Shown: positions 17,101 to 25,950 of the stretch, piece after piece
How positions within the stretch are numbered: position 1 is the first letter of the stretch
Layout: every line of letters starts with the position of its first letter
Source of the DNA: Pseudomonas peli
GTDB lineage: Bacteria > Pseudomonadota > Gammaproteobacteria > Pseudomonadales > Pseudomonadaceae
Length of the DNA: 64,000 nucleotides
Direction of reading: 5' to 3'
Assembly (NCBI RefSeq): GCF_900099645.1
Contig: NZ_FMTL01000003.1
Location: forward strand, 434,001-498,000
Position numbers and translations under genes: made by a program
Notes under the pieces: generated by a model
Told to the model about the DNA's origin: nothing
What the model saw: the letters and a program-made list of their open reading frames with translations, nothing else
Database searches by the model: none

Positions 17101-17186
17101 CACCGCTGGCCGATGGCAGCCTGATCGAAGCCGAAATCGTCAGCTCCGTGTTCTATGACCCGAAAGGGGATCGCCAGAATGTCTAA
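14166..17186 (+). CDS. soxA: Sarcosine oxidase alpha subunit
   Basis: The 1006-residue protein starts at ATG 14166, overlapping soxD by four bases. In order it has a 2Fe-2S-type N-terminal fold (about 15-100, FNGQSYQGFAGDTLAAALL), an NAD-binding domain (DVLVVGAGPAGLAAALA, about 175), a second dinucleotide motif, and a C-terminal GcvT-like folate-binding domain from about 620 to the end. It binds NAD and tetrahydrofolate and captures the methyl carbon of sarcosine as methylene-tetrahydrofolate. Length and order are typical of the family. Confidence 0.96.
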   Translation: MSQVNRLASGGRVDRSQPLTFSFNGQSYQGFAGDTLAAALLANGVDIVGRSFKYSRPRGIVAAGAEEPNAVLQIGSTEAAQIPNVRATQQALYAGLVASSTNGWPSVNTDLMGILGKVGGKMMPPGFYYKTFMYPQNLWLTYEKYIRKAAGLGRAPTAVDPDSYDYMNQHCDVLVVGAGPAGLAAALAAARSGARVILADEQEEFGGSLLSTRETLDGKPAADWAAQVITELSGMPEVTLLPRSTVNGYHDHNFLTIHQRLTDHLGEIAPLGMVRQRMHRVRATRVVLATGAHERPLVYANNDVPGNMLADAVSTYVRRYGVAPGKQLVLSTNNDYAYRVVLDWLDAGLQVVAVADARSNPRGSWVEEARKRGVRILTGSAVVEAAGSKRVTAARICAIDVQSHKVSSPGEVLDCDLIVSSGGYSPVVHLASHLGGRPTWREDILAFVPGEGGFQKRLCAGAVNGVFGLGDALADGFEAGVSAAAEAGFKAVSASLPQVAVRLEEPSLALFQVPHDKPTARAPKQFVDLQNDVTAAGIELATREGFESVEHVKRYTALGFGTDQGKLGNINGLAIAARSLGISIPQMGTTMFRPNYTPVTFGAVAGRHCGALFEPKRYTAMQSWHLQNGAEFEDVGQWKRPWYFPKAGEDLHAAVARECLAVRNAVGILDASTLGKIDIQGPDAREFLNRVYSNAWTKLDVGKARYGLMCKEDGMVFDDGVTACLADNHFLMTTTTGGAARVMEWLEIYHQTEWPELKVYFTSVTDHWATMTLSGPNSRKLLAEVTDIDLDKDAFPFMTWKEGQVGGVPARVFRISFTGELSYEVNVQADYALGVWEKIIEAGKKHGLTPYGTETMHELRAEKGFIIVGQDTDGSVTPDDLNMGWCVGRTKPFSWIGWRGMNREDSLREDRKQLIGLKPVDPNKVLPEGAQLVFDPKQTVPMQMVGHVTSSYMSVALGYSFAMGVVKGGLKRMGERVFAPLADGSLIEAEIVSSVFYDPKGDRQNV

Positions 17187-17811
17187 TTTGATCAACGTTT
17201 ATCAGCAACGCCCGGCTGCGGCACATGCCGAATCACCTCTGTTCCACGCTGGCCTTGAACAGCTGGCAGGTAAAGGCTCGGCCAGAGCCGGGGTGACGGT
17301 GCGCGAGAAGAAGCTGCTCGGGCACCTGACCCTGCGTGGCGACGCCAAGGACCCGGCGTTTGCCGGCGGTGTACACAAGGCCCTGGGCCTGGAACTGCCG
17401 GTGGCACTGACCCTGGTGGCGGCCGGCGACACCTCGCTGCAATGGCTGGCCCCCGATGAATGGCTGCTGATTGTGCCGAGCGGCAGCGAGTTCGCGGTCG
17501 AGCAGAAGCTGCGCGAGGCGCTGGAGGGCCAGCACATCTCGATCGTCAACGTTAGCGGCGGGCAGACCCTGCTGGAGTTGACTGGGCCGAAGGTGCGCGA
17601 AGTGCTGATGAAGTCCACCAGCTATGACGTGCACCCGAGCAACTTCCCGGCCGGCAAGGCGGTGGGTACGCACTTCGCCAAGTCGCAGCTGGTGATCCGC
17701 CACACTGCCGAAGACACCTGGGAACTGCTGATCCGCCGCAGCTTCTCCGATTACTTCTGGCTGTGGCTGCAGGACGCCAGCGCCGAGTTTGGCTTGGCGA
17801 TCAAGGCCTGA
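17179..17811 (+). CDS. soxG: Sarcosine oxidase gamma subunit
   Basis: The 210-residue protein is a GcvT-like fold without catalytic folate residues. Recognisable segments are KKLLGHLTLRGDA, LQWLAPDEWLLI and SGGQTLLELTGPKVREVL. It starts at ATG 17179, overlapping the end of soxA by eight bases, so the four subunits are made from one transcript. Confidence 0.93.
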   Translation: MSNLINVYQQRPAAAHAESPLFHAGLEQLAGKGSARAGVTVREKKLLGHLTLRGDAKDPAFAGGVHKALGLELPVALTLVAAGDTSLQWLAPDEWLLIVPSGSEFAVEQKLREALEGQHISIVNVSGGQTLLELTGPKVREVLMKSTSYDVHPSNFPAGKAVGTHFAKSQLVIRHTAEDTWELLIRRSFSDYFWLWLQDASAEFGLAIKA

Positions 17812-17826
17812 AGCTTGCACGCACTG

Positions 17827-17912
17827 TCCCCTCTCACGCTTGCGGGAGAGGGTTAGGGAGAGGGCCGCTTTACCCTCTCCCCCAGCCCCTCTCCCATGAA
17901 TGGAAGAGGGGA
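17827..17912. repeat. CT/GA-rich inverted-repeat element between soxG and purU
   Basis: CCCCTCTC...GGGAGAGGG and CCCTCTCCCCC...GGAAGAGGGG blocks are the same type of element as the dgcA-dgcB spacer at 5312-5403. Nothing coding was seen. It may attenuate or stabilise the sox transcript ahead of purU. Confidence 0.7.
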
Positions 17913-17935
17913 GCCATTGAGCGGAGCCCCTTACC

Positions 17936-18799
17936 ATGAGCCGCACCCCCGATACCTGGATTCTCACCGCCCACTGCCCGAGCGTGCTCGGCACGGTGGA
18001 TGCGGTGACGCGCTTTCTGTTCGAGCAGCGCTGCTACGTCACCGAGCACCATTCCTTCGATGATCGCCTGTCGGCGCGCTTCTTTATCCGTGTGGAATTC
18101 CGCCAGCCGGATGACTTCGATGAACTGGCCTTTCGCGCCGGTTTGAACGATCGCTTGAGCGCCTTCGGCATGCAGGTCGAACTGACCCCGCCGGGCTACC
18201 GCGCCAAGGTGGTGCTGATGGTCAGCAAGGCCGACCATTGCCTGAACGACCTGCTCTATCGCCAGCGTATCGGCCACCTGGCCATGGACGTGGTGGCGGT
18301 GGTGTCTAACCACCCGGATCTGGAGCCGCTGGCGCGCTGGCACGACATTCCCTATTACCACTTCTCGCTCGACCCGAAAGACAAGCCGGCGCAGGAGCGC
18401 AAGGTGCTGCAGGTGATCGAGGACAGCGGCGCCGAGCTGGTAGTCCTCGCTCGCTATATGCAGGTGCTGTCGCCAGAGCTGTGCCGCCAGCTGGATGGCT
18501 GGGCGATCAATATCCACCACTCGCTGCTGCCCGGTTTCAAAGGCGCCAAGCCCTATCACCAGGCCTATGAGAAGGGCGTCAAGCTGGTCGGCGCCACTGC
18601 CCACTACATTAACAACGACCTCGACGAAGGGCCGATCATCGCCCAGGGCGTGGAGTCGGTGGACCATGCCCACTACCCCGAAGACCTGATCGCCAAGGGC
18701 CGCGATATCGAGTGCCAGACCCTGGCCAAGGCCATCGGTTATCACCTTGAACGCCGCGTCTTCCTCAATGACGGCCGCACGGTGGTGCTGCACGCCTAA
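17936..18799 (+). CDS. purU: Formyltetrahydrofolate deformylase
   Basis: The 287-residue protein has an N-terminal ACT domain (about 5-80, ILTAHCPSVLGTVDAVTRFL) and a C-terminal formyltransferase fold. The catalytic region is NIHHSLLPGFKGAKPYHQAY, and the family aspartate lies in NNDLDEGPIIAQG. It hydrolyses 10-formyl-tetrahydrofolate to formate and tetrahydrofolate, regenerating the folate that sarcosine oxidase loads. Its place behind sox matches the purU2 gene of P. aeruginosa (memory). Confidence 0.93.
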   Translation: MSRTPDTWILTAHCPSVLGTVDAVTRFLFEQRCYVTEHHSFDDRLSARFFIRVEFRQPDDFDELAFRAGLNDRLSAFGMQVELTPPGYRAKVVLMVSKADHCLNDLLYRQRIGHLAMDVVAVVSNHPDLEPLARWHDIPYYHFSLDPKDKPAQERKVLQVIEDSGAELVVLARYMQVLSPELCRQLDGWAINIHHSLLPGFKGAKPYHQAYEKGVKLVGATAHYINNDLDEGPIIAQGVESVDHAHYPEDLIAKGRDIECQTLAKAIGYHLERRVFLNDGRTVVLHA

Positions 18800-18943
18800 A
18801 CCGCAACTGCTGAATCCCCGCTACGGGTGGGTCACCGACTGCCAAACCCTGGGTCCCGCCCGGCAACAGACACAAGCTCCAGTACAAGGCCGCGCGACCG
18901 TTGGCCGCGCCTTTGTATTCACAACAAGAAAGGAGAAATACGT

Positions 18944-20143
18944 ATGTCTGGTAATCGTGGCGTCGTCTATCTCGGCGCTGGCAAGGTCGAAGTGCAGAAA
19001 ATCGACTATCCGAAAATGCAGGACCCGCGCGGTCGCAAGATCGAGCACGCAGTGATCCTGCGCGTGGTCTCCACGAATATCTGTGGCTCCGACCAGCACA
19101 TGGTGCGCGGCCGCACCACGGCGCAAACCGGGCTGGTACTGGGCCACGAAATCACCGGTGAGGTGATCGAGAAGGGCCGCGATGTGGAGAACCTGAAAAT
19201 TGGTGATCTGGTCTCGGTACCGTTCAACGTGGCCTGCGGCCGCTGCCGTTCGTGCAAAGAGCAACACACAGGGGTGTGCCTGTCGGTCAACCCGGCGCGT
19301 GCCGGCGGTGCCTACGGTTATGTCGACATGGGCGACTGGACCGGCGGTCAGGCCGAATACGCCATGGTGCCATATGCCGATTTCAACCTGCTGAAACTGC
19401 CGGATCGCGACAGGGCCATGGAGAAGATCCGCGACCTGACCTGCCTCTCTGACATCCTGCCCACCGGCTACCACGGCGCCGTAACGGCGGGTGTCGGCCC
19501 TGGCAGCACCGTGTATATCGCCGGTGCTGGCCCGGTCGGTCTGGCTGCGGCTGCCTCGGCACGCTTGCTGGGCGCGGCAGTGGTGATTGTCGGTGACGTC
19601 AACCCGGTGCGTCTGGCGCATGCCAAGGCGGTGGGTTTCGAGATTGCTGACCTGTCCAAAGACACTCCGCTGCACGAACAGATCGCTGCGTTACTGGGCG
19701 AACCGGAAGTCGATTGTGCGGTGGATGCGGTGGGTTTCGAGGCTCGTGGTCACGGTCACGCAGGCGTGCAACACGAAGCGCCGGCCACGGTGCTCAACTC
19801 GCTGATGGGCGTGGTTCGGGTCGCCGGTAAGATCGGTATTCCCGGCCTGTATGTCACCGAAGATCCGGGCGCGGTGGACGCGGCGGCGAAGATCGGTTCC
19901 CTGAGCATCCGCTTCGGCCTCGGCTGGGCCAAATCCCACAGCTTCCATACCGGCCAGACCCCGGTGATGAAGTACAACCGCCAGCTGATGCAGGCGATCA
20001 TGTGGGACCGCATCAATATCGCCGAAGTGGTCGGCGTGCAGGTGATCAGTCTGGACGACGCGCCGCGCGGTTACGGCGAGTTCGATGCTGGTGTGCCGAA
20101 GAAATTCGTCATCGACCCGCACAAGCTGTTCAGCGCCGCTTGA
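18944..20143 (+). CDS. fdhA: Glutathione-independent formaldehyde dehydrogenase
   Basis: The 399-residue zinc-dependent medium-chain dehydrogenase has catalytic-zinc residues in NICGSDQHM and GHEITGEVIEKG. The structural-zinc cysteines are in CGRCRSCKEQHTGVC, and VYIAGAGPVGLAAAASARLL is the NAD-binding motif. It oxidises the formaldehyde released by betaine and sarcosine demethylation. ATG at 18944 is preceded by AAGGAGA, so I start here, not at an earlier in-frame codon. The length equals the P. putida enzyme. Confidence 0.96.
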   Translation: MSGNRGVVYLGAGKVEVQKIDYPKMQDPRGRKIEHAVILRVVSTNICGSDQHMVRGRTTAQTGLVLGHEITGEVIEKGRDVENLKIGDLVSVPFNVACGRCRSCKEQHTGVCLSVNPARAGGAYGYVDMGDWTGGQAEYAMVPYADFNLLKLPDRDRAMEKIRDLTCLSDILPTGYHGAVTAGVGPGSTVYIAGAGPVGLAAAASARLLGAAVVIVGDVNPVRLAHAKAVGFEIADLSKDTPLHEQIAALLGEPEVDCAVDAVGFEARGHGHAGVQHEAPATVLNSLMGVVRVAGKIGIPGLYVTEDPGAVDAAAKIGSLSIRFGLGWAKSHSFHTGQTPVMKYNRQLMQAIMWDRINIAEVVGVQVISLDDAPRGYGEFDAGVPKKFVIDPHKLFSAA

Positions 20144-20159
20144 TCAATAGGTGCACCTC

Positions 20160-20181
20160 GGCGGGCACTCAAGTGCCCGCC
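20160..20181 (+). terminator. Hairpin after fdhA
   Basis: GGCGGGCAC and GTGCCCGCC form a 9-bp stem with a TCAA loop, 17 bp after the fdhA stop. Only TTC follows, so intrinsic termination is weak. It nevertheless marks the likely end of the betaine block. Confidence 0.5.
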
Positions 20182-20277
20182 TTCAGCGCAGTATTGCGCC
20201 CTCGTTAGACCCGTAAAATTGGCTACAGTAAGTGCACGGCACGGCTGCTCAGTGCGCACTTTCCAGGGCCGGAGTTC

Positions 20278-21309
20278 ATGCGGGTAATCGTTTTAACCCT
20301 CTGTTTGTTGTGCACGTCAGGCCTGGTCTCGGCTGCTGACTGGTTCCCTGTGTCCGTGCAGGCGGATGGCCAGGTACAGCCCTACCAACCCTTGGCGCAA
20401 GCGGCCAAGCCCTGGCGCATCTGTGCGCTGTTGCCCCATGGCAAGGATCGCTATTGGTGGGGTGTGGCCTGGGGTTTGGATGAAGAGGCCACCCGACAGG
20501 GCGTTCGCCTTGGCATCTATGAAGCCGGTGGCTATGAAAATCCTCAGGTGCAGGCCCAGCAGCTGGAACAATGCCGGCAACAAAATGCCGATGCCTACAT
20601 CATCGCCGCGATCAACGCCCAGGCCCTCTGCGGGGCTATCGCCACGCTGGTCGAGCAGGGTAAACCGGTGATTGATCTGGTGAACGGCAGTGATTGCCCG
20701 GGGTTGAGTGCCAATTCGAGCGTGGACTTTGCCGACATGCTCAAGGCTGCGCTGGGTTACATCGAGCAGCATCGTCCTGCTGGGTCGTTCAGCCTTGGCT
20801 GGTTACCCGGGCCGCAGGGCGCGGGTTGGGTCGAGGATCTTGAGCGGTCGCTGCGCGAGGCCGAGCAGGCAGGTCGTATGCGCGTGGAGCATGGTGGCTA
20901 TGCCCCGGTCGATCGCGCCAGCCAGGCGCAGCTGGTGCGCGGGCTGCTGAAGACGCATCCGCACCTCGATTACCTGCTGGGCAACGCCGAAGCTGCCGGG
21001 TTTGCCGCCCAGCTGGTGCAGACCTCCGGGCAAAACTACCGGGCGCAGGTACTGGCGACCTACACCACCGAACGGATTATCGAGCAGATTCGCGACGGCT
21101 TTATTGTTGCTGCGCCCACGGATTCACCGGTGATACAGGCGCGGATTGCTGTCGATCTGGCGGTCCGGGTGCTGGAAGATCAGCCGCATGCCCAGCAGGT
21201 CAGCCCGATGATCCAGATGCTCGATCAGGCTAGCTTGCCGCAGTTCGACATCAGCCGCCTGATGCCACCGCCGGAACACTGGATGATTCGCCGCGACCTG
21301 CCGCAGTAG
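20278..21309 (+). CDS. TorT-like periplasmic binding protein
   Basis: The 343-residue protein has a signal peptide (about 1-19, cleavage near VSAAD) followed by a periplasmic-binding type I fold. DWFPVSVQADG at the mature N-terminus and ICALLPHGKDRYWWGVAWG resemble TorT, the trimethylamine N-oxide sensor partner of TorS. No TorS, TorR or TMAO reductase gene is in the window. It lies directly behind the betaine genes, so it may sense a methylated amine. Possible alternatives are a solute-binding protein of another sensor kinase. The TorT resemblance is good; the ligand is unknown. Confidence 0.75.
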   Translation: MRVIVLTLCLLCTSGLVSAADWFPVSVQADGQVQPYQPLAQAAKPWRICALLPHGKDRYWWGVAWGLDEEATRQGVRLGIYEAGGYENPQVQAQQLEQCRQQNADAYIIAAINAQALCGAIATLVEQGKPVIDLVNGSDCPGLSANSSVDFADMLKAALGYIEQHRPAGSFSLGWLPGPQGAGWVEDLERSLREAEQAGRMRVEHGGYAPVDRASQAQLVRGLLKTHPHLDYLLGNAEAAGFAAQLVQTSGQNYRAQVLATYTTERIIEQIRDGFIVAAPTDSPVIQARIAVDLAVRVLEDQPHAQQVSPMIQMLDQASLPQFDISRLMPPPEHWMIRRDLPQ

Positions 21310-21316
21310 GCCAACC

Positions 21317-22223
21317 CTAGCCGTGCGTTGGCGTGCTCAGCTCAGTGCGAATCTGCGCTATTCGCGCATCCTTGTCTTCCCAGAGTGTGTTCACCCAGTT
21401 CTGCACAAACTGGCGGAAGGTCGGATCATTTTCGTAGTCGCCCTGCCACAGCGCCGGGTCCAGCTCGCGGGTCTGGATATCGACGATCACCTTGTCCACC
21501 TGCCCGCTGATCAGCGCCCAGAAGCCTGGAATACGCGCACCGGGGTAGACCAGGGTCACGTCCAGCACCGTATCAAGCTGCTCACCCAGCGCCGCCAGCA
21601 CAAAAGCCACGCCGCCGGCCTTGGGCTTGAGCAAGTACTGGAAGGGCGAACCCTGTTGCGCCTGCTTGGCCGGGGTGAATCGAGTGCCTTCGAGGTAGTT
21701 GACCACGGTCACCGGCAGGTCCTTGAACTTTTCGCAGGCCTGCTTGGTGATTTCCAGGTCCTTGCCCTGCATATGCGGGTGCTTGGCGAGAAACGCTTTG
21801 GAATAGCGCTTCATAAAGGGGTAGTCCAATGCCCAGAACGCCAGGCCGAGGAAGGGTACCCAGATCAGTTCCTGCTTGAGGAAGAACTTGAAGTACGGGG
21901 TCTTGCGGTTGAAGGCACTGCACCAGTGCTGGAATATCCACCCACGACTGATGGTTACTTATAACCAGGTAGGAGGTGCTTGGGCGCAGGTCAGCGCTGC
22001 CGCGAATATCCCAGCGCACGGGCAGTAGGGCGGCAAAGATCAGCTTGTTGATTTCCGCCCAGGTTTCCGCCACCCACATCACCCCGCGTGAGCTTGCAGT
22101 CTTAAGCGCTTTGCCCGGCAGGACGAACTTACCGAGGGCGATCAGCAGCAGCGGGCCGATCAGAATCAGCGTGTTAAACAGCAGCAGGAAAATGACGCTC
22201 AGACCGGTCAACAAACGGCGCAT
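21317..22223 (-). pseudogene. 1-acyl-sn-glycerol-3-phosphate acyltransferase-type gene, frameshifted
   Basis: Two minus-strand frames give the two halves of one PlsC/YihG-like acyltransferase of about 300 residues. The first half starts at ATG 22223 (AAGGAG ribosome site) and has a membrane helix and the HX4D motif NHQSWVDIP. The second half carries the NYLEGTRFTPAK motif. The reading switches between LVQC and FNRKTPYFKFF at about 21914-21915, where one extra G (C on the coding strand) restores agreement if removed. The family acylates lysophospholipids at the inner membrane. It could be a recent natural frameshift or a base-calling error. The 3' end is only 7 bp from the converging torT-like gene. 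Confidence 0.85.
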
Positions 22224-22404
22224 GGCAGCTCCTTAGGGTGCGCTTGAGCGGCAATGATAAGCAGTCGTGTCAAGGCTTCCAAGCCACTGATCTGCGACCG
22301 ATGTCCTATGGCCATTAGTTGTTCCAAGTCCGCATAATGCTGGCTATTGTTCATCTATTCTTGTCTGACAATAACCGGGTTATTTTTCTGTTCGAGTGCC
22401 ATCC

Positions 22405-23631
22405 ATGTTGAAGTGCATCGCTGTGACCGACGTGCGAGTCGGTATGTATATCCACGAGTTCTGTGGCGCATGGATGGACCACCCCTTCTGGAAATCCAAG
22501 TTCCTTCTCAATTCTGAAAAAGACCTGCAGCGGATCAAGGCCAGCAGCATTGGCGAGCTTTGGATTGATGTCAGCAAGGGATTGGATGTCGAGGTTGGCA
22601 CCGTGAGTGTCAGCCCCGAAGAGGTTGCCGCCGAAGCCGAGGCCGCACTCTTGGCGGCGGTACAGACCCCACCAGTCAATCTGGCGGTGTCGATGGAAGA
22701 TGAGTTGCAGCGCGCGGCCAGGCTCTGCGAGCGCTCCAAGGCTGCAGTGGTCAGCATGTTTAGCGATGCGCGCATGGGCCAGGCCTTGCAGTTTGAACAG
22801 GCCGGGGAGTTGGTTGAGGAAATTTCCGATTCGATCATGCGTCATCCCAATGCGCTGATCAGCCTGGCGCGGCTGAAAAACGCCGACGAATACACCTACA
22901 TGCATTCGGTGGCGGTCTGCGCGCTGATGATTGCTTTGGCTCGCAACCTGGGGCTCAACGAGGGCCAGGTGCGTGAGGCTGGGTTGGCCGGGCTGCTGCA
23001 TGACATCGGCAAGATGGCGATCCCCAATGAGGTGCTGAACAAACCCGGTAAGCTCACTGACAATGAATTTGCCACCGTGCGCGATCATCCTGAAGCCGGT
23101 TCGCGCATGCTGATTGCCAGCAAGCAGGTCAGCGCGCTGGTGCTGGATGTGTGCTTGCACCACCACGAAAAAGTCGATGGCAGCGGTTATCCGCACCGCC
23201 TGGCCGGTGAGCAGATCAGCTTGTATGCGCGCATGGGCGCAGTGTGCGATGTGTATGACGCCATCACGTCTGATCGCCCCTACAAGCGTGGCTGGGACCC
23301 AGCCGAATCCATCCGCAAGATGGCCGAATGGAAAGGCCATTTTGACCCTGTAGTGTTCCAGGCTTTTGTCAAAACCGTGGGTATTTACCCCGTGGGTTCG
23401 CTGGTGCGGCTGGAAAGCGGGCGCATTGGCTTGGTGCTGGAGCAGCAAGCCAAATCCTTGCTTGCACCGCGGGTGAAGGTGTTCTTTTCGGCCCGCTCGA
23501 AAACCCCAATCCCGCAGGAAACCCTCGACCTCAGCAAGCTGGTCGGTCGCGACAAGATTGTTGGCCGTGAGTCTGCTGAGGAGTGGGGCTTTCGTAATGT
23601 CGAGGAACTCTGGAGCGGCATTTCCAGGTAG
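22405..23631 (+). CDS. HD-GYP domain phosphodiesterase with DUF3391
   Basis: The 408-residue protein has an N-terminal DUF3391 segment (LKCIAVTDVRVGMYIHEF). An HD-GYP domain follows, with GLLHDIGKMAIP (HD motif), RDHPEAGSRML and HHHEKVDGSGYP (GYP signature), then a C-terminal extension. It is expected to hydrolyse cyclic di-GMP. I chose ATG 22405 over GTG 22396 by comparison with the family N-terminus; neither has a strong ribosome site. It is transcribed divergently from the broken acyltransferase gene. Confidence 0.88.
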   Translation: MLKCIAVTDVRVGMYIHEFCGAWMDHPFWKSKFLLNSEKDLQRIKASSIGELWIDVSKGLDVEVGTVSVSPEEVAAEAEAALLAAVQTPPVNLAVSMEDELQRAARLCERSKAAVVSMFSDARMGQALQFEQAGELVEEISDSIMRHPNALISLARLKNADEYTYMHSVAVCALMIALARNLGLNEGQVREAGLAGLLHDIGKMAIPNEVLNKPGKLTDNEFATVRDHPEAGSRMLIASKQVSALVLDVCLHHHEKVDGSGYPHRLAGEQISLYARMGAVCDVYDAITSDRPYKRGWDPAESIRKMAEWKGHFDPVVFQAFVKTVGIYPVGSLVRLESGRIGLVLEQQAKSLLAPRVKVFFSARSKTPIPQETLDLSKLVGRDKIVGRESAEEWGFRNVEELWSGISR

Positions 23632-23804
23632 TGCCTTGGGTGCCACGGCTCGCGTGTCGAGCGGATAGCGGGTCGTAGCCCGGTCACTCAACTATGCTCA
23701 TTACCTATGACTGTCCGCAGGCACGCGGCTTGGGCGTACTTCTTGCTTGAAGTTTCGCTTTGGCGCGCCCCTGTAGTTGGCGTGCTCAACAGGTTGAGGT
23801 GTGT

Positions 23805-25835
23805 ATGACTGGAGTACTCAAACCAGGTGTGCGGCTGCTGGAGCGTTTCAGCTTCGCGCGCAAGTTTCAGCTGGTGTTTGTCTTGTTCGCGATGCCACTG
23901 GTTTTTGCCTTATGGGTGATAAGCAGTAATTACCAGGAGCGGCTCACCTCCATTGCCAATGAGGTAGAGGGCATCAATGCACTGCAGGGCATGGCTGGCG
24001 TGCAGCAGGCGTTGATTGAGCAGCGCACGTTGCTGTCGCGCTGGAAGGGCACAGAGAAAGCCGCCGAAGCGCTGCTGCGTGAGCATGCCAGCGGCCTTGA
24101 GCCCGCCTTGCAAGCCTTGGAACAGCCGCTTCAGTCAGAGCTGCTGAGTGATCAGTCCCGTCAACATTTGCAGAGCCTTACAACCGGCCAGGCCGAACTG
24201 AGTATCGATGTGCTGGGTAAACTGGCCCTGCCCGATGCGCTTGAGCGTTACCAAAAGAACCTGCTGAGCCTGCTGGCCCTGCGCGAGCAGGTGGCCACCG
24301 ACAGTGGGTTGATCCTTGACCCGAAGCTCGACACGTACCTGATGATGGAGCAGCTGACCTACACCTTGCCGCGCCTGCTCGAGCAGCTTGGCAGCTTCAC
24401 CAGTCAAGGTTATGGCGCGGTGGTGTCGCAGCACTTCACGTTACAGAGCCGCGTACTGATCCGCGACCTACGCCGTAGCCTGGATGAATCACGCAGTCAG
24501 CTGCTGAAGGCACAGGCCACGCTCACCCTTGAGGCGCCGCATGCCATGCGCCAGTTGCAGGGGCCTTATGATGAGGCACTGAAGGGCTATGAAGCCTTCC
24601 TCGCGGGCATCGATCGCGACATGTTTGAAGCCAGCCCTATGGCCTTGACCCCGGATCAATTTGTACAGCGCGCGGATGCTCTTCAGGGCCAACTGCTGAA
24701 GCTGCAAACGGCGTTGTATCAGCAGTTTGTTGCCAGTTTGGGTGATTATCGGAGCAAGGCGCTGAGCGCCATGGCTCAAGTCATTGGTGTGTTCAGCGTT
24801 CTGACATTGCTGGCGCTGTATGTGTTGTTCTGCCTTAACGCGTCGATCCGGCGCAGCACTGCTGGGATCATTCAGGCCGCTGAAGGCTTGCGCGATGGTG
24901 ATCTGCGTGTGCGCATGCAAGTGCATGGCGAGGATGACCTGGCGAATATCGCCCAGGCCCTGAATACCGCCGTCGGCCAGTTGCGCGATTCCATGCTGGG
25001 GGTCAATCAACAGAGCCAGCAATTGGGCGGCACCGTGCAACTGCTCAACGGCGAGGCGCGTAATGCCCTGGTGTCAGTGGAGCAGCAGCAGGCACAGATG
25101 AGCCAGATTGCGGCGGCCGCCACTGAAATGGCTGCCACCGCGCAAAGCGTTGCGCAAAGCTGCGAGCAGGCGGCGGTAGAAGCCAACCAGACCCGCGAGA
25201 TCGCTAACCAGAGCAACCAGCGCAGCGCGCGCACCAGCCAGAGCATGCGCCAGCTCAGCAGCCGCCTCGGCGACAGTGCCACCACGTTGCAACAGCTGCG
25301 AGAGCAGACGGCGCAAATCACTCGGGTTGTGGATGTGATCAAGGGCATCGCTGAGCAGACCAACCTGCTCGCGCTCAATGCGGCCATCGAAGCAGCGCGT
25401 GCTGGCGATCAGGGCCGCGGCTTTGCCGTCGTCGCCGATGAGGTGCGTAGCCTGTCGCAGCGCACGCAGAACTCCACCGCGGAAATCGCCGACACGGTGG
25501 CCAACCTGCACCGGGTGGTCGGCCAGTCGGTCACCCAGATGGAAGATGCCGTGCGCCAGGCCGAAGGCGATGTCGGTAGTGTGCTGGCCATGGGCGAGGA
25601 CCTCAATGCCATCGTCGAATCGGTGCAACTTGTCACTGACCGTCTGGCGCAGATCGCCACTGCCGCCGAGCAGCAGGCGGCAACGGCCGATGAAGTCAGC
25701 GGCAATATCCAGCAGGTTGATCATGCCGCCAGCGCCTTGCTTGAAGGTGCGCAAGCAGTCAGCAACGCCGCCGAACAACTGCGTCAGGGGAGTCAGGCGT
25801 TGGCGCAGAACACTGCGCGCTTCAAGCTGGATTAA
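23805..25835 (+). CDS. Methyl-accepting chemotaxis protein with large helical sensor domain
   Basis: The 676-residue chemoreceptor has a first membrane helix at about 20-40 and a second at about 325-345, enclosing a nearly 290-residue all-helical periplasmic domain rich in leucine and glutamine. It contains the [16 protein letters not shown] segment seen in other helical sensors. A HAMP domain and the signalling domain follow ([20 protein letters not shown]). ATG at 23805 follows GAGG. The ligand is unknown. Confidence 0.9.
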   Translation: MTGVLKPGVRLLERFSFARKFQLVFVLFAMPLVFALWVISSNYQERLTSIANEVEGINALQGMAGVQQALIEQRTLLSRWKGTEKAAEALLREHASGLEPALQALEQPLQSELLSDQSRQHLQSLTTGQAELSIDVLGKLALPDALERYQKNLLSLLALREQVATDSGLILDPKLDTYLMMEQLTYTLPRLLEQLGSFTSQGYGAVVSQHFTLQSRVLIRDLRRSLDESRSQLLKAQATLTLEAPHAMRQLQGPYDEALKGYEAFLAGIDRDMFEASPMALTPDQFVQRADALQGQLLKLQTALYQQFVASLGDYRSKALSAMAQVIGVFSVLTLLALYVLFCLNASIRRSTAGIIQAAEGLRDGDLRVRMQVHGEDDLANIAQALNTAVGQLRDSMLGVNQQSQQLGGTVQLLNGEARNALVSVEQQQAQMSQIAAAATEMAATAQSVAQSCEQAAVEANQTREIANQSNQRSARTSQSMRQLSSRLGDSATTLQQLREQTAQITRVVDVIKGIAEQTNLLALNAAIEAARAGDQGRGFAVVADEVRSLSQRTQNSTAEIADTVANLHRVVGQSVTQMEDAVRQAEGDVGSVLAMGEDLNAIVESVQLVTDRLAQIATAAEQQAATADEVSGNIQQVDHAASALLEGAQAVSNAAEQLRQGSQALAQNTARFKLD

Positions 25836-25851
25836 GGCCAGGTCGGCGTAG

Positions 25852-25877
25852 GGCGGACAACGCACAGTTTGTCCGCC
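25852..25877. other. Small hairpin between chemoreceptor and creB
   Basis: GGCGGAC and GTCCGCC are perfect 7-bp arms around a 12-base loop. The adjacent GTAGGGCGGACAACGC is a common Pseudomonas repeat fragment. It may mark the end of the chemoreceptor transcript. Confidence 0.4.
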
Positions 25878-25950
25878 GGTTTCGTCCGATCTTGACGCTA
25901 TCGGCTGCCTGCCGCAGGCTCCCCGCCGAGTTGCCACGAGCAGGACGCCC

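Noticed and set aside
14088..17195. Minus-strand open frame of over 1000 codons opposite soxA
   Set aside because: It lies exactly antisense to a well-conserved gene, its translation is histidine-, glycine- and valine-rich low-quality sequence, and such antisense frames are common in GC-rich genomes.
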